A DNA stretch of 62,834 nucleotides, taken from the NCBI GenBank assembly GCA_037446725.1, contig JBBIIC010000011.1:1-62834 (forward strand), given 5' to 3'. Position 1 is the first letter of the stretch. Every line of letters starts with the position of its first letter. The notes under the pieces were generated by a model. It was not told the origin of the DNA. It ran no database searches and saw only the letters and a program-made list of their open reading frames with translations. The stretch comes from JBBIIC01 sp037446725 (GTDB lineage: Bacteria > Actinomycetota > Coriobacteriia > Anaerosomatales > SLCP01). The translations under genes were made by a program, and so were the position numbers. Below, piece by piece: positions 6,986 through 15,672 of the stretch.

Positions 6986-8652
6986 CACAGTCCGGACAGC
7001 GGTTGGGGCAGCTTCTGGTGCGAGCGGGTGTCATCACCGAGCGCGAACTTGCCGACGCCCTCGAAGTCCACAAAGCCACCGGGGAGCGGCTGGGCCGCAT
7101 CATCGTCGACCTCGGCTACGCGACCCAGGGAGCCATCCTCTCGGTCATGGCGTCGCAGATCGGCATCGAGTACTTCGACTTCTCCGAGAGAAAGCCGGAC
7201 CCGAACGCAGTGGCTGCAGTTCCCCGCGAACTCGCCGAGCGCTACACGCTCATGCCGATGTCGATGACCGACGGGGTGCTCGTCGTCGCGATGGCCGATC
7301 CCCAGAACGTGCTCGCGCTCGACGACCTGCGGATCATCACCGGACATGAGATCAGAGCGGGCATCTCCACGAAGGAAGACATCTTTGGCGCGATCGACAT
7401 CTACTACCAGATAGCGGAGCGCAGCGACCCGGGCGAGTTCTTCGGGACCGAAGAGCTCGAGGCAGCGGACCTGGCGGGCCTCACCGGCGTCGCGTCGGAC
7501 ACTCCCATCGTCAAGCTGGTCAACTACATCATCACCAAGGCCGTGAGCGACCGGGCGAGCGACATCCACATAGAGCCGCAGGAGAGCGATCTGCGCATAC
7601 GTTTCCGAGTCGACGGCGTGCTGCATGAGGTCATGCGGAGCCCGCGAACGGTGCAGGCCCAGATCATCAGCCGGTTCAAGATCATGGCCGAGATGGACAT
7701 CGCCGAGACGCGCAAGCCACAGGACGGCCACTGCGCTGTGACGGTGGGCGGCCACAAGATCGACTTCCGCGTCTCATCGCTGCCCACGGTCTACGGCGAG
7801 CGGGTAGTACTCCGCATCCTTCGCAAGGACGCCATCATGATGCAACTGAGCGACCTCGGGTTCCTCCCGACCTCGCTCGAGCGCTTCGAGGAGTCCTTCC
7901 GCAAGCCATACGGCGCGATTCTCGTCACCGGCCCGACCGGATCGGGCAAGTCGACGACGCTCTACGCGGCAATCAACGTGCTCAACTCGCCCGACAAGCA
8001 CATCCTCACGGCCGAGGATCCTGTCGAGTATCGCGTACCCGGGGTCAATCAGTGCCAGGTGAACGTGAAGTCGGGACTCACGTTCGCCCGCGCACTCCGG
8101 TCCTTCCTGCGCTGCTCACCCGATATCATCCTGGTCGGTGAGATACGCGATCAGGAGACCGCCCGCATCGGGATCGAGTCCGCCCTCACCGGGCACCTGG
8201 TGCTCTCTACCCTGCACACCAACGATGCCGCGGGCGCGGTGACGCGCCTGGTAGAGATGGGTGTTGAGCCCTTCCTGGTCGCCTCCGCCGTCGACTGCGT
8301 GCTCGCGCAGCGGCTCGCCAGGCGTCTGTGCCCCGACTGCAAGGAGGAGTTCGCGCCCAAACCGCAAGCGCTTATAGACGCCGGATTTCCTGCCGATAAC
8401 CTGCCTGAGAGGATCTTCAAGGCGGTCGGCTGCAGGAAATGCGGCGACACTGGCTACCGGGGACGACTGGGCGTGCACGAGGTGCTGCTCGTCACCGAGG
8501 AGATCGGTCGGCTCACCGTCGCGGGAGCCACTGCCGAGGAGATCAAGAGAACTGCCGTTGCCGAAGGGATGCTCACCCTGAAGGAGGATGGGCTCGAGAA
8601 GGTGCGGCAGGGGCTCACATCGGTAGAGGAGATCCTGCGCGTCATCGTGTAG
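6982..8652 (+). CDS. pilB: Type IV pilus assembly ATPase PilB, copy 2
   Basis: A 556-residue PilB/GspE ATPase. The N-terminal region has two MshEN repeats, RLGQLLVRAGVIT and RLGRIIVDLGYAT, separated by exactly five residues, the arrangement that binds cyclic di-GMP in MshE. Walker A GPTGSGKST is near 317-325, followed by VGEIRDQET, STLHTND, and zinc cysteines CPDC near 450-453 and CRKC near 484-487. I start it at GTG 6982, with GAGGGG about 7 bases upstream; starting at 6961 would add seven unrelated residues. It precedes pilC and the prepilins directly, so it is the more likely main extension motor. It is a diverged paralogue of the copy at 1601, not a recent duplicate. Confidence 0.93.
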   Translation: MTQSGQRLGQLLVRAGVITERELADALEVHKATGERLGRIIVDLGYATQGAILSVMASQIGIEYFDFSERKPDPNAVAAVPRELAERYTLMPMSMTDGVLVVAMADPQNVLALDDLRIITGHEIRAGISTKEDIFGAIDIYYQIAERSDPGEFFGTEELEAADLAGLTGVASDTPIVKLVNYIITKAVSDRASDIHIEPQESDLRIRFRVDGVLHEVMRSPRTVQAQIISRFKIMAEMDIAETRKPQDGHCAVTVGGHKIDFRVSSLPTVYGERVVLRILRKDAIMMQLSDLGFLPTSLERFEESFRKPYGAILVTGPTGSGKSTTLYAAINVLNSPDKHILTAEDPVEYRVPGVNQCQVNVKSGLTFARALRSFLRCSPDIILVGEIRDQETARIGIESALTGHLVLSTLHTNDAAGAVTRLVEMGVEPFLVASAVDCVLAQRLARRLCPDCKEEFAPKPQALIDAGFPADNLPERIFKAVGCRKCGDTGYRGRLGVHEVLLVTEEIGRLTVAGATAEEIKRTAVAEGMLTLKEDGLEKVRQGLTSVEEILRVIV

Positions 8653-8714
8653 GCGCTCATCTGCCGGGTAACGCCGCTCGGCAGGGCGGGACACGATGAC
8701 GAAGGAGCGCTCCG

Positions 8715-9926
8715 ATGGCCGTCTTCCACTACGCTGTCCGCGACAAGGCCGGCAAGATCGTCAAAGGCTCGCTCGAGGGCGAGAGTCGCGACGCAGTCAG
8801 CGCGAAGCTGCGCGAGATGGGCTACATCATCGTCAATCTCGACCAGCAGTCGCAGCTTGCGGCGATTGGTCAGATCAAGCTCGGGACGGGTGTCAAGGTC
8901 AAGGACGTCGCCATCTTCGCCCGCCAGTTCGCGACGATGATCAACGCCGGCCTGTCGCTCACCAAGTGCCTGAGTATCCTTGCCGAGCAGACGGAAAGCG
9001 ATGGCCTGAAAGACGTCATCCAGCAGGTCGCGAACGATGTGGAGGCCGGTCAGTCGCTATCGGACTCCCTCGTCAAGCACCCCAAGGTGTTCCCGCCGAT
9101 CTTCGTGAACATGGTGCGAGCAGGTGAAACCGGTGGTGTGCTCGACGAGGTCCTCGTGCGCGTAGCGGACCACTTCGAGCAGGAGCTCGCGCTGAAGGGC
9201 AAGATCAAGTCCGCGATGACGTATCCCGTCGCCATGGGTGTGCTCGTGCTGATCATCCTGGCGGCCATGATGGTCTTCGTCGTGCCGGTGTTCGAAGGCA
9301 TGTTCTCGTCGATGGGTGGCGAGCTGCCCTTCATCACGCAGGTCCTCGTCGACATCTCCGACTTCGTCTCCGGCATCGGCGGGCTGTTCGTTCTGGTCGG
9401 CCTCGTTGCCACCACCTTCACCTTCCGCTGGTGGAAGAGCACGGCGACCGGGAAGCTGATGTGGGACCGGACGAAGCTTCGCATGCCGGTCTTCGGTGGG
9501 CTCATCCGCAAGATCGCGCTCGCCAAGTTCACCCGCACGTTCGGGACGCTCGTCTCGGCCGGCGTGCCGATCCTTGGCGCGCTCGACATCGTCGCCGACA
9601 CCTCAGGAAACGAGGTCATCGCCCGGGCGGTGAAGAAGACCCGCTCGGCGATCAAGGAAGGCGAGACGATCGCCAAGCCGCTCGCCGAGTCCAAGGTCTT
9701 CCCTTCGATGCTCGTCCAGATGATCGCGGTGGGTGAGGAGACCGGTGCGCTCGACGCCATGCTCAACAAGATCGCCGACTTCTACGAGGAAGAGGTCTCC
9801 ACGGCCGTGGAAGGGCTTACTTCACTCATCGAGCCGCTCATGATGGCGTCGCTCGGACTCATCGTCGGCGGCATGGTCATCGCGCTGTACATGCCGATGT
9901 TCCAGATCATCACGCTTGTTCAGTAG
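8715..9926 (+). CDS. pilC: Type IV pilus inner-membrane platform protein PilC
   Basis: A 403-residue T2SS-F family protein with the usual two repeated cytoplasmic helical domains. Repeat 1 is around residues 65-165, with FARQFATMINAGLSLTKCL and VRAGETGGVLDEVL. Repeat 2 is around 265-370, with FTRTFGTLVSAGVPILGALD and VGEETGALDAML. Membrane segments lie near 170-190, 215-238 and 375-397. It is the platform on which PilB drives pilin assembly. AAGGAG lies 7 bases before the ATG. It is 62 bases after pilB2 and directly upstream of the major prepilin gene. Confidence 0.95.
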   Translation: MAVFHYAVRDKAGKIVKGSLEGESRDAVSAKLREMGYIIVNLDQQSQLAAIGQIKLGTGVKVKDVAIFARQFATMINAGLSLTKCLSILAEQTESDGLKDVIQQVANDVEAGQSLSDSLVKHPKVFPPIFVNMVRAGETGGVLDEVLVRVADHFEQELALKGKIKSAMTYPVAMGVLVLIILAAMMVFVVPVFEGMFSSMGGELPFITQVLVDISDFVSGIGGLFVLVGLVATTFTFRWWKSTATGKLMWDRTKLRMPVFGGLIRKIALAKFTRTFGTLVSAGVPILGALDIVADTSGNEVIARAVKKTRSAIKEGETIAKPLAESKVFPSMLVQMIAVGEETGALDAMLNKIADFYEEEVSTAVEGLTSLIEPLMMASLGLIVGGMVIALYMPMFQIITLVQ

Positions 9927-10055
9927 GCGCCGAGAACCCTGGAGATTTTTCCTAAAGCTGTCTCGCGGCACGCCCGATACACCCGGTAAGGAAAGCGAGT
10001 GGCCGCCACGAGGGTGGTCACCGGAAGGCCCGAAAGGGAGAAGGAGGTGCGGAAC

Positions 10056-10421
10056 ATGTTCAAGATGTTCCGGAAGAGGGATGAGGGCTTCACCCTCGTC
10101 GAGCTCATGGTCGTTGTTCTCATTATCGGTATCCTCGTTGCGATCGCCATCCCCGTCTTCAACGCAGCCCGTGCGACCGCTCAGGAGCGTTCGTGCCAGG
10201 CCAACCAGCGCACGATCGAAGGCGCCGTCCAGCAGTGGCTCGCCGCCGACCCGGGTAACGAGCTTGGTCCCACGATGGCCAGCGCCAACGACCTTGTGGC
10301 TGATGAGCTGCTTGTCGACGCCCCGGTCTGCCCGTTCGATCCCACCGCGGGTACGTACCAAATCGACGACAGCGGTATCACCGCATGCCCGAGTGACGAG
10401 CACGAACACTACGCCGACTAG
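10056..10421 (+). CDS. Type IV prepilin, probable major pilin
   Basis: A 121-residue class III signal peptide protein. The leader MFKMFRKRDEG is cleaved after Gly11; the mature chain starts FTLVELMVVVLIIGILVAIA with Glu16 as the conserved E5 residue. The mature C-terminal domain is short, with three cysteines and an acidic/His end. AAGGAGGTG at 10041-10049 lies 7 bases before the ATG, the strongest ribosome site in the pilus block, as expected for an abundant structural subunit. A GTG at 9999 would add 19 residues and has no such site. A perfect 13-bp hairpin follows the stop. The next gene is a close paralogue. Confidence 0.93.
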   Translation: MFKMFRKRDEGFTLVELMVVVLIIGILVAIAIPVFNAARATAQERSCQANQRTIEGAVQQWLAADPGNELGPTMASANDLVADELLVDAPVCPFDPTAGTYQIDDSGITACPSDEHEHYAD

Positions 10422-10447
10422 TGCCAACCCGCAAGGATCCGACACCG

Positions 10448-10477
10448 AAGGGCCGGCGGCACAAGCCGCCGGCCCTT
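10448..10477 (+). terminator. Hairpin after the first prepilin gene
   Basis: A perfect 13-bp stem (arms 10448-10460 and 10465-10477, starting AAGGGCC) with a four-base ACAA loop lies 27 bases after the prepilin stop. It lacks a T-run, so it may be a leaky terminator or an mRNA 3'-end stabiliser that raises the major pilin over downstream genes. Confidence 0.65.
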
Positions 10478-10632
10478 CCGCTGTTCACGAGAGCTGCGCC
10501 ATAGCGGGGGACATGTATCCGCCAGGTGCCAGCAGAAGCGGTTTCGAGTGATGGGCCGTCAAGCCGTGCGTGCAGCGTGCCGATAGAGTGGGTAGCGACA
10601 ACGTGCTGGTAGCCTGCGAGGAGTTGGTCTTG

Positions 10633-11022
10633 ATGGAAGATGCGCCACTGCGACCCAGAGGCGATCAGCAGGGGTTCACGCTCGTCGAACTGATGGTCGT
10701 CGTCCTTATCGTCGGTATCCTCGTCGCGATTGCGATCCCCGTGTTCAACGCGGCCCGCGCTCTTACGCAGGAGCGGGCCTGTCACGCAAACATGCGAACG
10801 ATCGAAGGCGCTGCACAGCACTATCTCGCCGCGGACCCCAGCCACCAACTCGCGGACTGTGACGGTGTTGCCTGGGCCACCGTCCTCGTGGGGACTGACA
10901 GGTACATGGCTCACGAGCCGGTGTGCCCCGTTGCCGGCGCGCAGTACACATACGATTCAGTGACTGGTTTTGTGAGCTGCACGAACCCCGCCGCTTCCGG
11001 CGGTCCTCACGACCACTTCTGA
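10633..11022 (+). CDS. Type IV prepilin, paralogue of the preceding gene
   Basis: A 129-residue prepilin. The leader of 14 residues ends in Gly before FTLVELMVVVLIVGILVAIA (Glu19 is E5). Over the first ~50 mature residues it is close to identical with the upstream prepilin (shared IPVFNAARA, then TIEGA), while the C-terminal part diverges and ends in a His-containing GGPHDHF. The start is the ATG at 10633 with GCGAGGAG upstream; an in-frame TTG immediately precedes it. It could be an alternate major pilin or an abundant minor pilin. The 211 bases before it hold the hairpin and little else I can name. Confidence 0.88.
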   Translation: MEDAPLRPRGDQQGFTLVELMVVVLIVGILVAIAIPVFNAARALTQERACHANMRTIEGAAQHYLAADPSHQLADCDGVAWATVLVGTDRYMAHEPVCPVAGAQYTYDSVTGFVSCTNPAASGGPHDHF

Positions 11023-11103
11023 ACACATGCATGACCCTCGCCGGCACGCCGGTGGCACGAGCCGCCTGCTTGCCGCTGTTTCGCTGCCAGGACGCGCGTC
11101 GTC

Positions 11104-11132
11104 GAGACACACCCGCGGTGCTCCGCTAGACT
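11104..11132 (+). promoter_or_regulatory. Candidate promoter for pilD
   Basis: GAGACA (11104-11109) and TAGACT (11127-11132) are separated by 17 bases, with the pilD ATG 27 bases downstream. The -10 resembles TAGAAT/TAGACT elements seen before several other genes in this window. Confidence 0.4.
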
Positions 11133-11159
11133 CGTCATACGACATCCGGGAGGGGGCAC

Positions 11160-11975
11160 ATGACCGTCGACATCACGCTGTTTGCTGCAGCCATGTTCGC
11201 TTTCGGGCTGCTCGTGGGGAGTTTCGCAAACGTCGTCATCTGGCGCTTCCCGAGAGGTGAATCGCTTTCCTCACCCGGGTCCCGGTGCCCGTCGTGCGGA
11301 ACCCCGGTCAGGTGGTTCGACAACATCCCCATCATCTCCTGGATGCTCTTGCGGGGGCGGTGCCGCTCGTGCGACGCCCCGATAGCGAAGCGCTACCCCT
11401 CGGTCGAGCTGCTGTCGGGCTTCCTGTGGCTTGCGTCCGCCCTCGGCTGGGGAGTCAGCGCGCAGGCCGTGATCGCCGGGCTCTTCTTCTGGACCCTGCT
11501 CGTTCTCACGTTCATCGACCTGGACACCATGCGCCTTCCCAACCCAATCGTCGGCGCGCTAGCCGCGTTCGGCCTGGCGGGTGCGGCGGTCTCGCAGTTC
11601 GCGGAGGTCGACTGGGTGCCGCTCACCCCGACGGTATCCCCTCTGTTGATAGCGCTCCTCGGCGCCGCGCTCGGAGCGGGGCTAAGCGGCGGCATCGCTG
11701 CGCTCTACGCGGGCGTGCGCGGGCGGTCCGGCTTCGGCATGGGCGACGTGAAGCTGCTCGGCGCGATGGGGTTCTTCCTCGGGCCCTACGTGCTGCTCGC
11801 ACTGTTCGTCGGTAGCCTCTTCGGAGCGGTCGTAGGCGTGGTCACCGCCTCGCGCTCCGAGCAGGGTCTCGCCGCCAAGATCCCCTTCGGGCCGTTCCTG
11901 GCTCTCGGTGGCATCATGACCGCGCTCGTCGGGCCCGAACTCGTGCGTCTATACCTGGCACTCATCACCGGCTGA
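11160..11975 (+). CDS. pilD: Prepilin peptidase / N-methyltransferase PilD
   Basis: A 271-residue polytopic membrane aspartic protease (A24) that removes prepilin leaders and methylates the new N-terminus. The N-terminal methylase region keeps two zinc pairs (CPSC at 43-46 and CRSC at 68-71) and the start motif GLLVGSFANVVIWR. The protease aspartates are in TFIDLDTMRLP (around 120-122) and GMGDVKL (Asp196). Length is normal. GGGAGGGGG lies just before the ATG, and a promoter-like pair sits 27 bases upstream, so it may have its own promoter within the pilus locus. Confidence 0.96.
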   Translation: MTVDITLFAAAMFAFGLLVGSFANVVIWRFPRGESLSSPGSRCPSCGTPVRWFDNIPIISWMLLRGRCRSCDAPIAKRYPSVELLSGFLWLASALGWGVSAQAVIAGLFFWTLLVLTFIDLDTMRLPNPIVGALAAFGLAGAAVSQFAEVDWVPLTPTVSPLLIALLGAALGAGLSGGIAALYAGVRGRSGFGMGDVKLLGAMGFFLGPYVLLALFVGSLFGAVVGVVTASRSEQGLAAKIPFGPFLALGGIMTALVGPELVRLYLALITG

Positions 11976-12070
11976 CGAACGTTCAAGCTGCCGCCCACGC
12001 ATGCCGATAGCGTACTCAGGTAAGAGTGCGTGCCGAGTAGTGCGGCGTGCCCGCACACGATCGGGATGTG

Positions 12071-13579
12071 GTGAGGGTGAACAGGGGCGTAGCGCACGAT
12101 ATCAGAGACGACCGGGGCATGACGCTCATCGAGGTCGTCGTGGCCATCGTCATCTTCTTCTTCGTGCTGACGGCCATTTTCGGCCTGCTCGGTGCGACCA
12201 CCAGCATGAGTGTGCTCTCCAACGAACGCGCGCTGCTGGTGAACGCCATGAACTCGTACATCGAAGAGGCGCGGCTCATGCCGTACGTCTCGCTCGGGGT
12301 TGACGCGGTCGGGGTGCCGATACCCGGCGGCCTTGCAGCGGAGACGACGCGGACGGTCGGCGCGTACGAACTCCTGATGACTCCCGCCGTCACCTGGGTC
12401 GACGATCCCGACATCGGCGGCACGACCAACTACAAGCAGCTCACGGTCAGCGGCGCCCTCCGGCGCGGCGGGGAGGTCGCGTACGAGCTCTCGATTTCGA
12501 CATTCATTCGCGACGAGGGGGACCCCGGCGGCTACATACCGCCGACGATCGTGTTCGGCCCGCACTCCCCGGCCGAGGCTACACCCCCGACCCTAGTCAG
12601 AGGACGCGCGGTGCCTGTCGACGCCATCGCCCAGACCACGATGCCCGGAGCGCGCATCGTCGCGATGTCGTTCCAGGTGAGCCCGGGCGGCATCTACTTG
12701 AGGAACCAGACGGGCGGCAGCGCGTTATGGGACATCAACGCGACCTCTGCCGACAAGGTGTTCTACTGGGACACGCTGGCGCTTAGCGAGGACGGTCAGC
12801 CGTTCGTAACCGACGGTGAGTACACGATCACCGTCGAGTGTGTCGACAGCAGCCAGAAGCGCGTGCATCAGACGCGCCGGATCTTCATCGACAACGACCC
12901 GCCCGCCGCGCCCACGGGACTCGTGGCGAATGCCGCCCTGTCCGGCACGCTGGTGCCGCTCACCTGGACGGCGTCGATGGACGGCTGGAGCCAGGCGGAC
13001 CGCTACGTCCTGCAGGTCGGCCAGCAGAACACGTCCGGCAGCTGGACGACGACAGAAGCCACCACAGGTTCGGCAAGCACGCATGACCTTGCGACCGTTC
13101 CGTTCAGCCGATATGCGGTGCGTGTCGCGGCGGAGAGCCGCGGTGGGCTTCGATCCGACTGGCACCCGTCCGCCGCGGCCGGTCAACCGCCCGTCGTGTT
13201 CGTCACGCGGCCCCAGGTGACTGGTAGGTACAACGCCGTGTACGAGAAGACGAAGAAGAAGGAGTGGGCCGTCGACCTCCAGTTCACGACATCCACGCCT
13301 ACATTCCTTGCGTTCAACACGAGCTACGCGCTGTGGGAGCGTTCCACGACGGGTGTATGGTCGCAGGTTGCGAGCAACTCGACCGGCGTGTTCACGCGCA
13401 CGATCGCGGTAGCAGCGAACAACGGAAACGCTAGGATCGAGGAGCGCTACTACAAGGTGGCGGCCTCGTACCGGCTCACGCCCCTCGGCACACCAGTGCT
13501 CACCGAATCGAACACGCTCGGCCCGATCGCGCTGCCGAGCAGCGGCTGGCGTGACTTCCCCTCGCCGGGAGTGTGGTGA
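12071..13579 (+). CDS. Large minor pilin-like protein (PilV-type) with fibronectin-like region
   Basis: About 502 residues, far larger than ordinary pilins. A class III leader ends in DDRG before MTLIEVVVAIVIFFFVL, with Glu at mature position 5. The exported part is long; a segment from about DNDPPAAPTGLVANA to the VAAESRGG stretch (roughly residues 278-365) has the PxxPxxL, Trp and Tyr spacing of a fibronectin type III domain. Start choice is uncertain: GTG codons at 12068, 12071 and 12077 all fit. It is one base from the next gene. It probably sits at the pilus tip or primes assembly, and an adhesive role is inferred from the FnIII-like domain. Confidence 0.78.
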   Translation: MRVNRGVAHDIRDDRGMTLIEVVVAIVIFFFVLTAIFGLLGATTSMSVLSNERALLVNAMNSYIEEARLMPYVSLGVDAVGVPIPGGLAAETTRTVGAYELLMTPAVTWVDDPDIGGTTNYKQLTVSGALRRGGEVAYELSISTFIRDEGDPGGYIPPTIVFGPHSPAEATPPTLVRGRAVPVDAIAQTTMPGARIVAMSFQVSPGGIYLRNQTGGSALWDINATSADKVFYWDTLALSEDGQPFVTDGEYTITVECVDSSQKRVHQTRRIFIDNDPPAAPTGLVANAALSGTLVPLTWTASMDGWSQADRYVLQVGQQNTSGSWTTTEATTGSASTHDLATVPFSRYAVRVAAESRGGLRSDWHPSAAAGQPPVVFVTRPQVTGRYNAVYEKTKKKEWAVDLQFTTSTPTFLAFNTSYALWERSTTGVWSQVASNSTGVFTRTIAVAANNGNARIEERYYKVAASYRLTPLGTPVLTESNTLGPIALPSSGWRDFPSPGVW

Positions 13580-13580
13580 G

Positions 13581-14153
13581 ATGCGGCGCTATCGTGACGA
13601 CGCGGGATTCACGCTCTCCGAGCTCATCGTGGTGATGGCACTGCTCGGAGTCGTGCTCGCCGTGGTGTATGGGTCATCGTACGCGATGATCCGGGCGAGC
13701 GGCGTGAGCGACCGGCAGGCGCGTTTCACCAATGAGGTGGCCTCGCCGCTGCTCGTCATGGACACGATGCTCGTGCAGAACTCGGCGATCGAAGCGGCTG
13801 GGCCGTATCGCATCGTGTTCGTCACCGACCGTGACCTCGACAACAGGATGGAACGGGTCACCATCGAGGCGCGCAGCGACGGTAGGCTTCGCTACAACGT
13901 CGTCGAGCTTAATCCGCAGCGCACCGCTGTGGTGAGCGTCGTGCAGGACTGGATCATGTCCGAGAACAACGTGAACGTCGCGCAGGGCGTGCCGCTCTTC
14001 CGGTACTTCGGCGCCACGGCCGACGCGGAGATCACCTCGATGGGCTCGGTGGCCTCGGACGCGCGTTCGGTCATCGCGCGAGTCGTGACGCAGCACGATG
14101 GACGGATCTTCTCCGATTCGCGGCGGATCCAGTTCCGTCTGCGACAGTGGTGA
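13581..14153 (+). CDS. Minor pilin-like protein (PilW/GspJ type)
   Basis: A 190-residue prepilin-like protein. The leader MRRYRDDAG is followed by FTLSELIVVMALLGVVLAVV with Glu at mature position 5. The remainder is a compact exported domain without cysteines. The ATG at 13581 follows the previous stop by one base, with GGGAG about 9 bases upstream. GspJ/PilW proteins join other minor pilins in a priming complex. The neighbours on both sides are also minor-pilin-like, so the three genes probably form such a complex. Confidence 0.8.
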   Translation: MRRYRDDAGFTLSELIVVMALLGVVLAVVYGSSYAMIRASGVSDRQARFTNEVASPLLVMDTMLVQNSAIEAAGPYRIVFVTDRDLDNRMERVTIEARSDGRLRYNVVELNPQRTAVVSVVQDWIMSENNVNVAQGVPLFRYFGATADAEITSMGSVASDARSVIARVVTQHDGRIFSDSRRIQFRLRQW

Positions 14154-14163
14154 GGTGGTAGTG

Positions 14164-15672
14164 ATGCGAACACGGTGGCAGATATGGTGCGGTGACGACG
14201 GAATCGCGATGCCGCTCGTGATGGGTGTCATCGCGGTGTTGACCGTCATCTCCATCACGAGCTTCGCGCTTGCGAGCAACGCGCTCAACGAGACCACCAG
14301 GACCCAGGGCGAGACGATCGCCTTCCAGATCGCGAACGCAGGCGTCGACGCCGCGATCGAGCAGGTCTTCCGTGACGGCTTCGATTCCGGGAACTTCCCG
14401 TCGAGCGCCAACGTCTCCGACGGATCGTACACGGTCACCATGGAGCGCCTGGTGAACTCGGAGTACCAGCTCACCTCGGTCGGCACCGACGCCGAGGGCT
14501 TCACGGAGACCGTCGTGGTCCGCTTCTTCTACATCAACCTGTGGGAGATGATCTTCGCGGCGGGCAACCAGGAGTCGCTTACCGCGGGTGGCGGTGGCAT
14601 CAACGGTAACAGCAACGTCACCGGCCCGTTCTACGTGCGTGGCGCGGTCGAGATGTCGGGTGCGTCCTACGTCCACAAGGGCCCGCTCTTCGTGGACGGC
14701 GCCCTGACGCGACAGGGCAACGCCCAGCTCGGGACAGCCGCCATGCCGATCCAACTGTACGTCTCCGGGGCGTACCCGCCGGCGGGCGCGAGGGCGTACT
14801 ACAGTTCCGTCTCGCAGTCCGTTCCCCGGATCGACCTTCCGCGCCTGTCCACCGGAGAGCTGGAAGCGGCCGCGCGGAAAGCCCAGGAGGAGTCGATAGA
14901 CAACATCATGGGCACTCCGGCGTGGTCATCGGGGTCGAACTACGAGGCCTTACCGGCGCATCCCCGGCCGGCCGACTACGCGACCGTCGCACCGCCTAAG
15001 ACCGCGACGTACACGAGGCGCTACGCGCGCAACGACGACACCGAGCTGCACCGCTTCGGCTACAAGTACATCGGTGCCGCGAGTGAGCCCTCGGCGCCGG
15101 GTCAGGGAGCGACCGGGCTCACTATCGGCCCGACGAGCTTCGGTGCATGGTACGGCAGCGGCTACACCAATCCGGCGTACTGCGACGACTTCGCGTACGA
15201 TTCCGTCAGCCGCATCCTATACGTCTACGGCACGGTCTTCATCGACGGGCCGCTCGTCATCGATCGAGCAATCCGCTATGTGGGCAACGGGACGCTTGTC
15301 GTGAACGGGCCGGTCACCCTTGCGGGCGACGTGTACCCGGCCAACACCGGCGCGACCGAGATCGACCGCAGGCGAATGGGTCCCGGCCACGCGCTCGGGA
15401 TCGCATCCCCGGTGAGCATCTCGGTATCCGGGACGAACTCCAACAAGCGGCCGGGTGACCCTCCCGAGCACGCGCTCGCGCTCTACTCCGGAGGCACCAT
15501 CCGCTTCCACAACAACGAGCTGTACCTCGGCTCGATCGTGGCCGGACACATCAACATGGGGACCAACAACGTCCACCTGGTTACCGATCCCGGCTTGCCG
15601 GACTACCTGCCCGACAGCCTGCCGGGTCGCGACGCGCCGATCCTCACGAAGGGCTCATGGGCGCGGCAGTGA
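14164..15672 (+). CDS. PilX-like pilus assembly protein with repetitive exported domain
   Basis: About 502 residues. The N-terminus has GIAMPLVMGVIAVLTVISI, a pilin-like hydrophobic helix that lacks the Phe/Glu5 signature, as is usual for PilX/GspK-type subunits. The exported part is rich in Gly, Asn, Thr and Ser with recurring short strands (for example INGNSNVTGPFYV and GTLVVNGPVTLAGDV), resembling a beta-helical or polymer-forming fold. GTG 14161 and ATG 14164 are both possible starts. It is last in the minor-pilin group. No enzymatic motif is visible. Confidence 0.7.
   Translation: MRTRWQIWCGDDGIAMPLVMGVIAVLTVISITSFALASNALNETTRTQGETIAFQIANAGVDAAIEQVFRDGFDSGNFPSSANVSDGSYTVTMERLVNSEYQLTSVGTDAEGFTETVVVRFFYINLWEMIFAAGNQESLTAGGGGINGNSNVTGPFYVRGAVEMSGASYVHKGPLFVDGALTRQGNAQLGTAAMPIQLYVSGAYPPAGARAYYSSVSQSVPRIDLPRLSTGELEAAARKAQEESIDNIMGTPAWSSGSNYEALPAHPRPADYATVAPPKTATYTRRYARNDDTELHRFGYKYIGAASEPSAPGQGATGLTIGPTSFGAWYGSGYTNPAYCDDFAYDSVSRILYVYGTVFIDGPLVIDRAIRYVGNGTLVVNGPVTLAGDVYPANTGATEIDRRRMGPGHALGIASPVSISVSGTNSNKRPGDPPEHALALYSGGTIRFHNNELYLGSIVAGHINMGTNNVHLVTDPGLPDYLPDSLPGRDAPILTKGSWARQ

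Noticed and set aside
9960..10000. Sigma-54-like promoter before the major prepilin (GGCACG followed by ATACA)
   Set aside because: The -24 half matches but the essential GC of the -12 half is missing, and sigma-54 is not expected in Actinobacteria.
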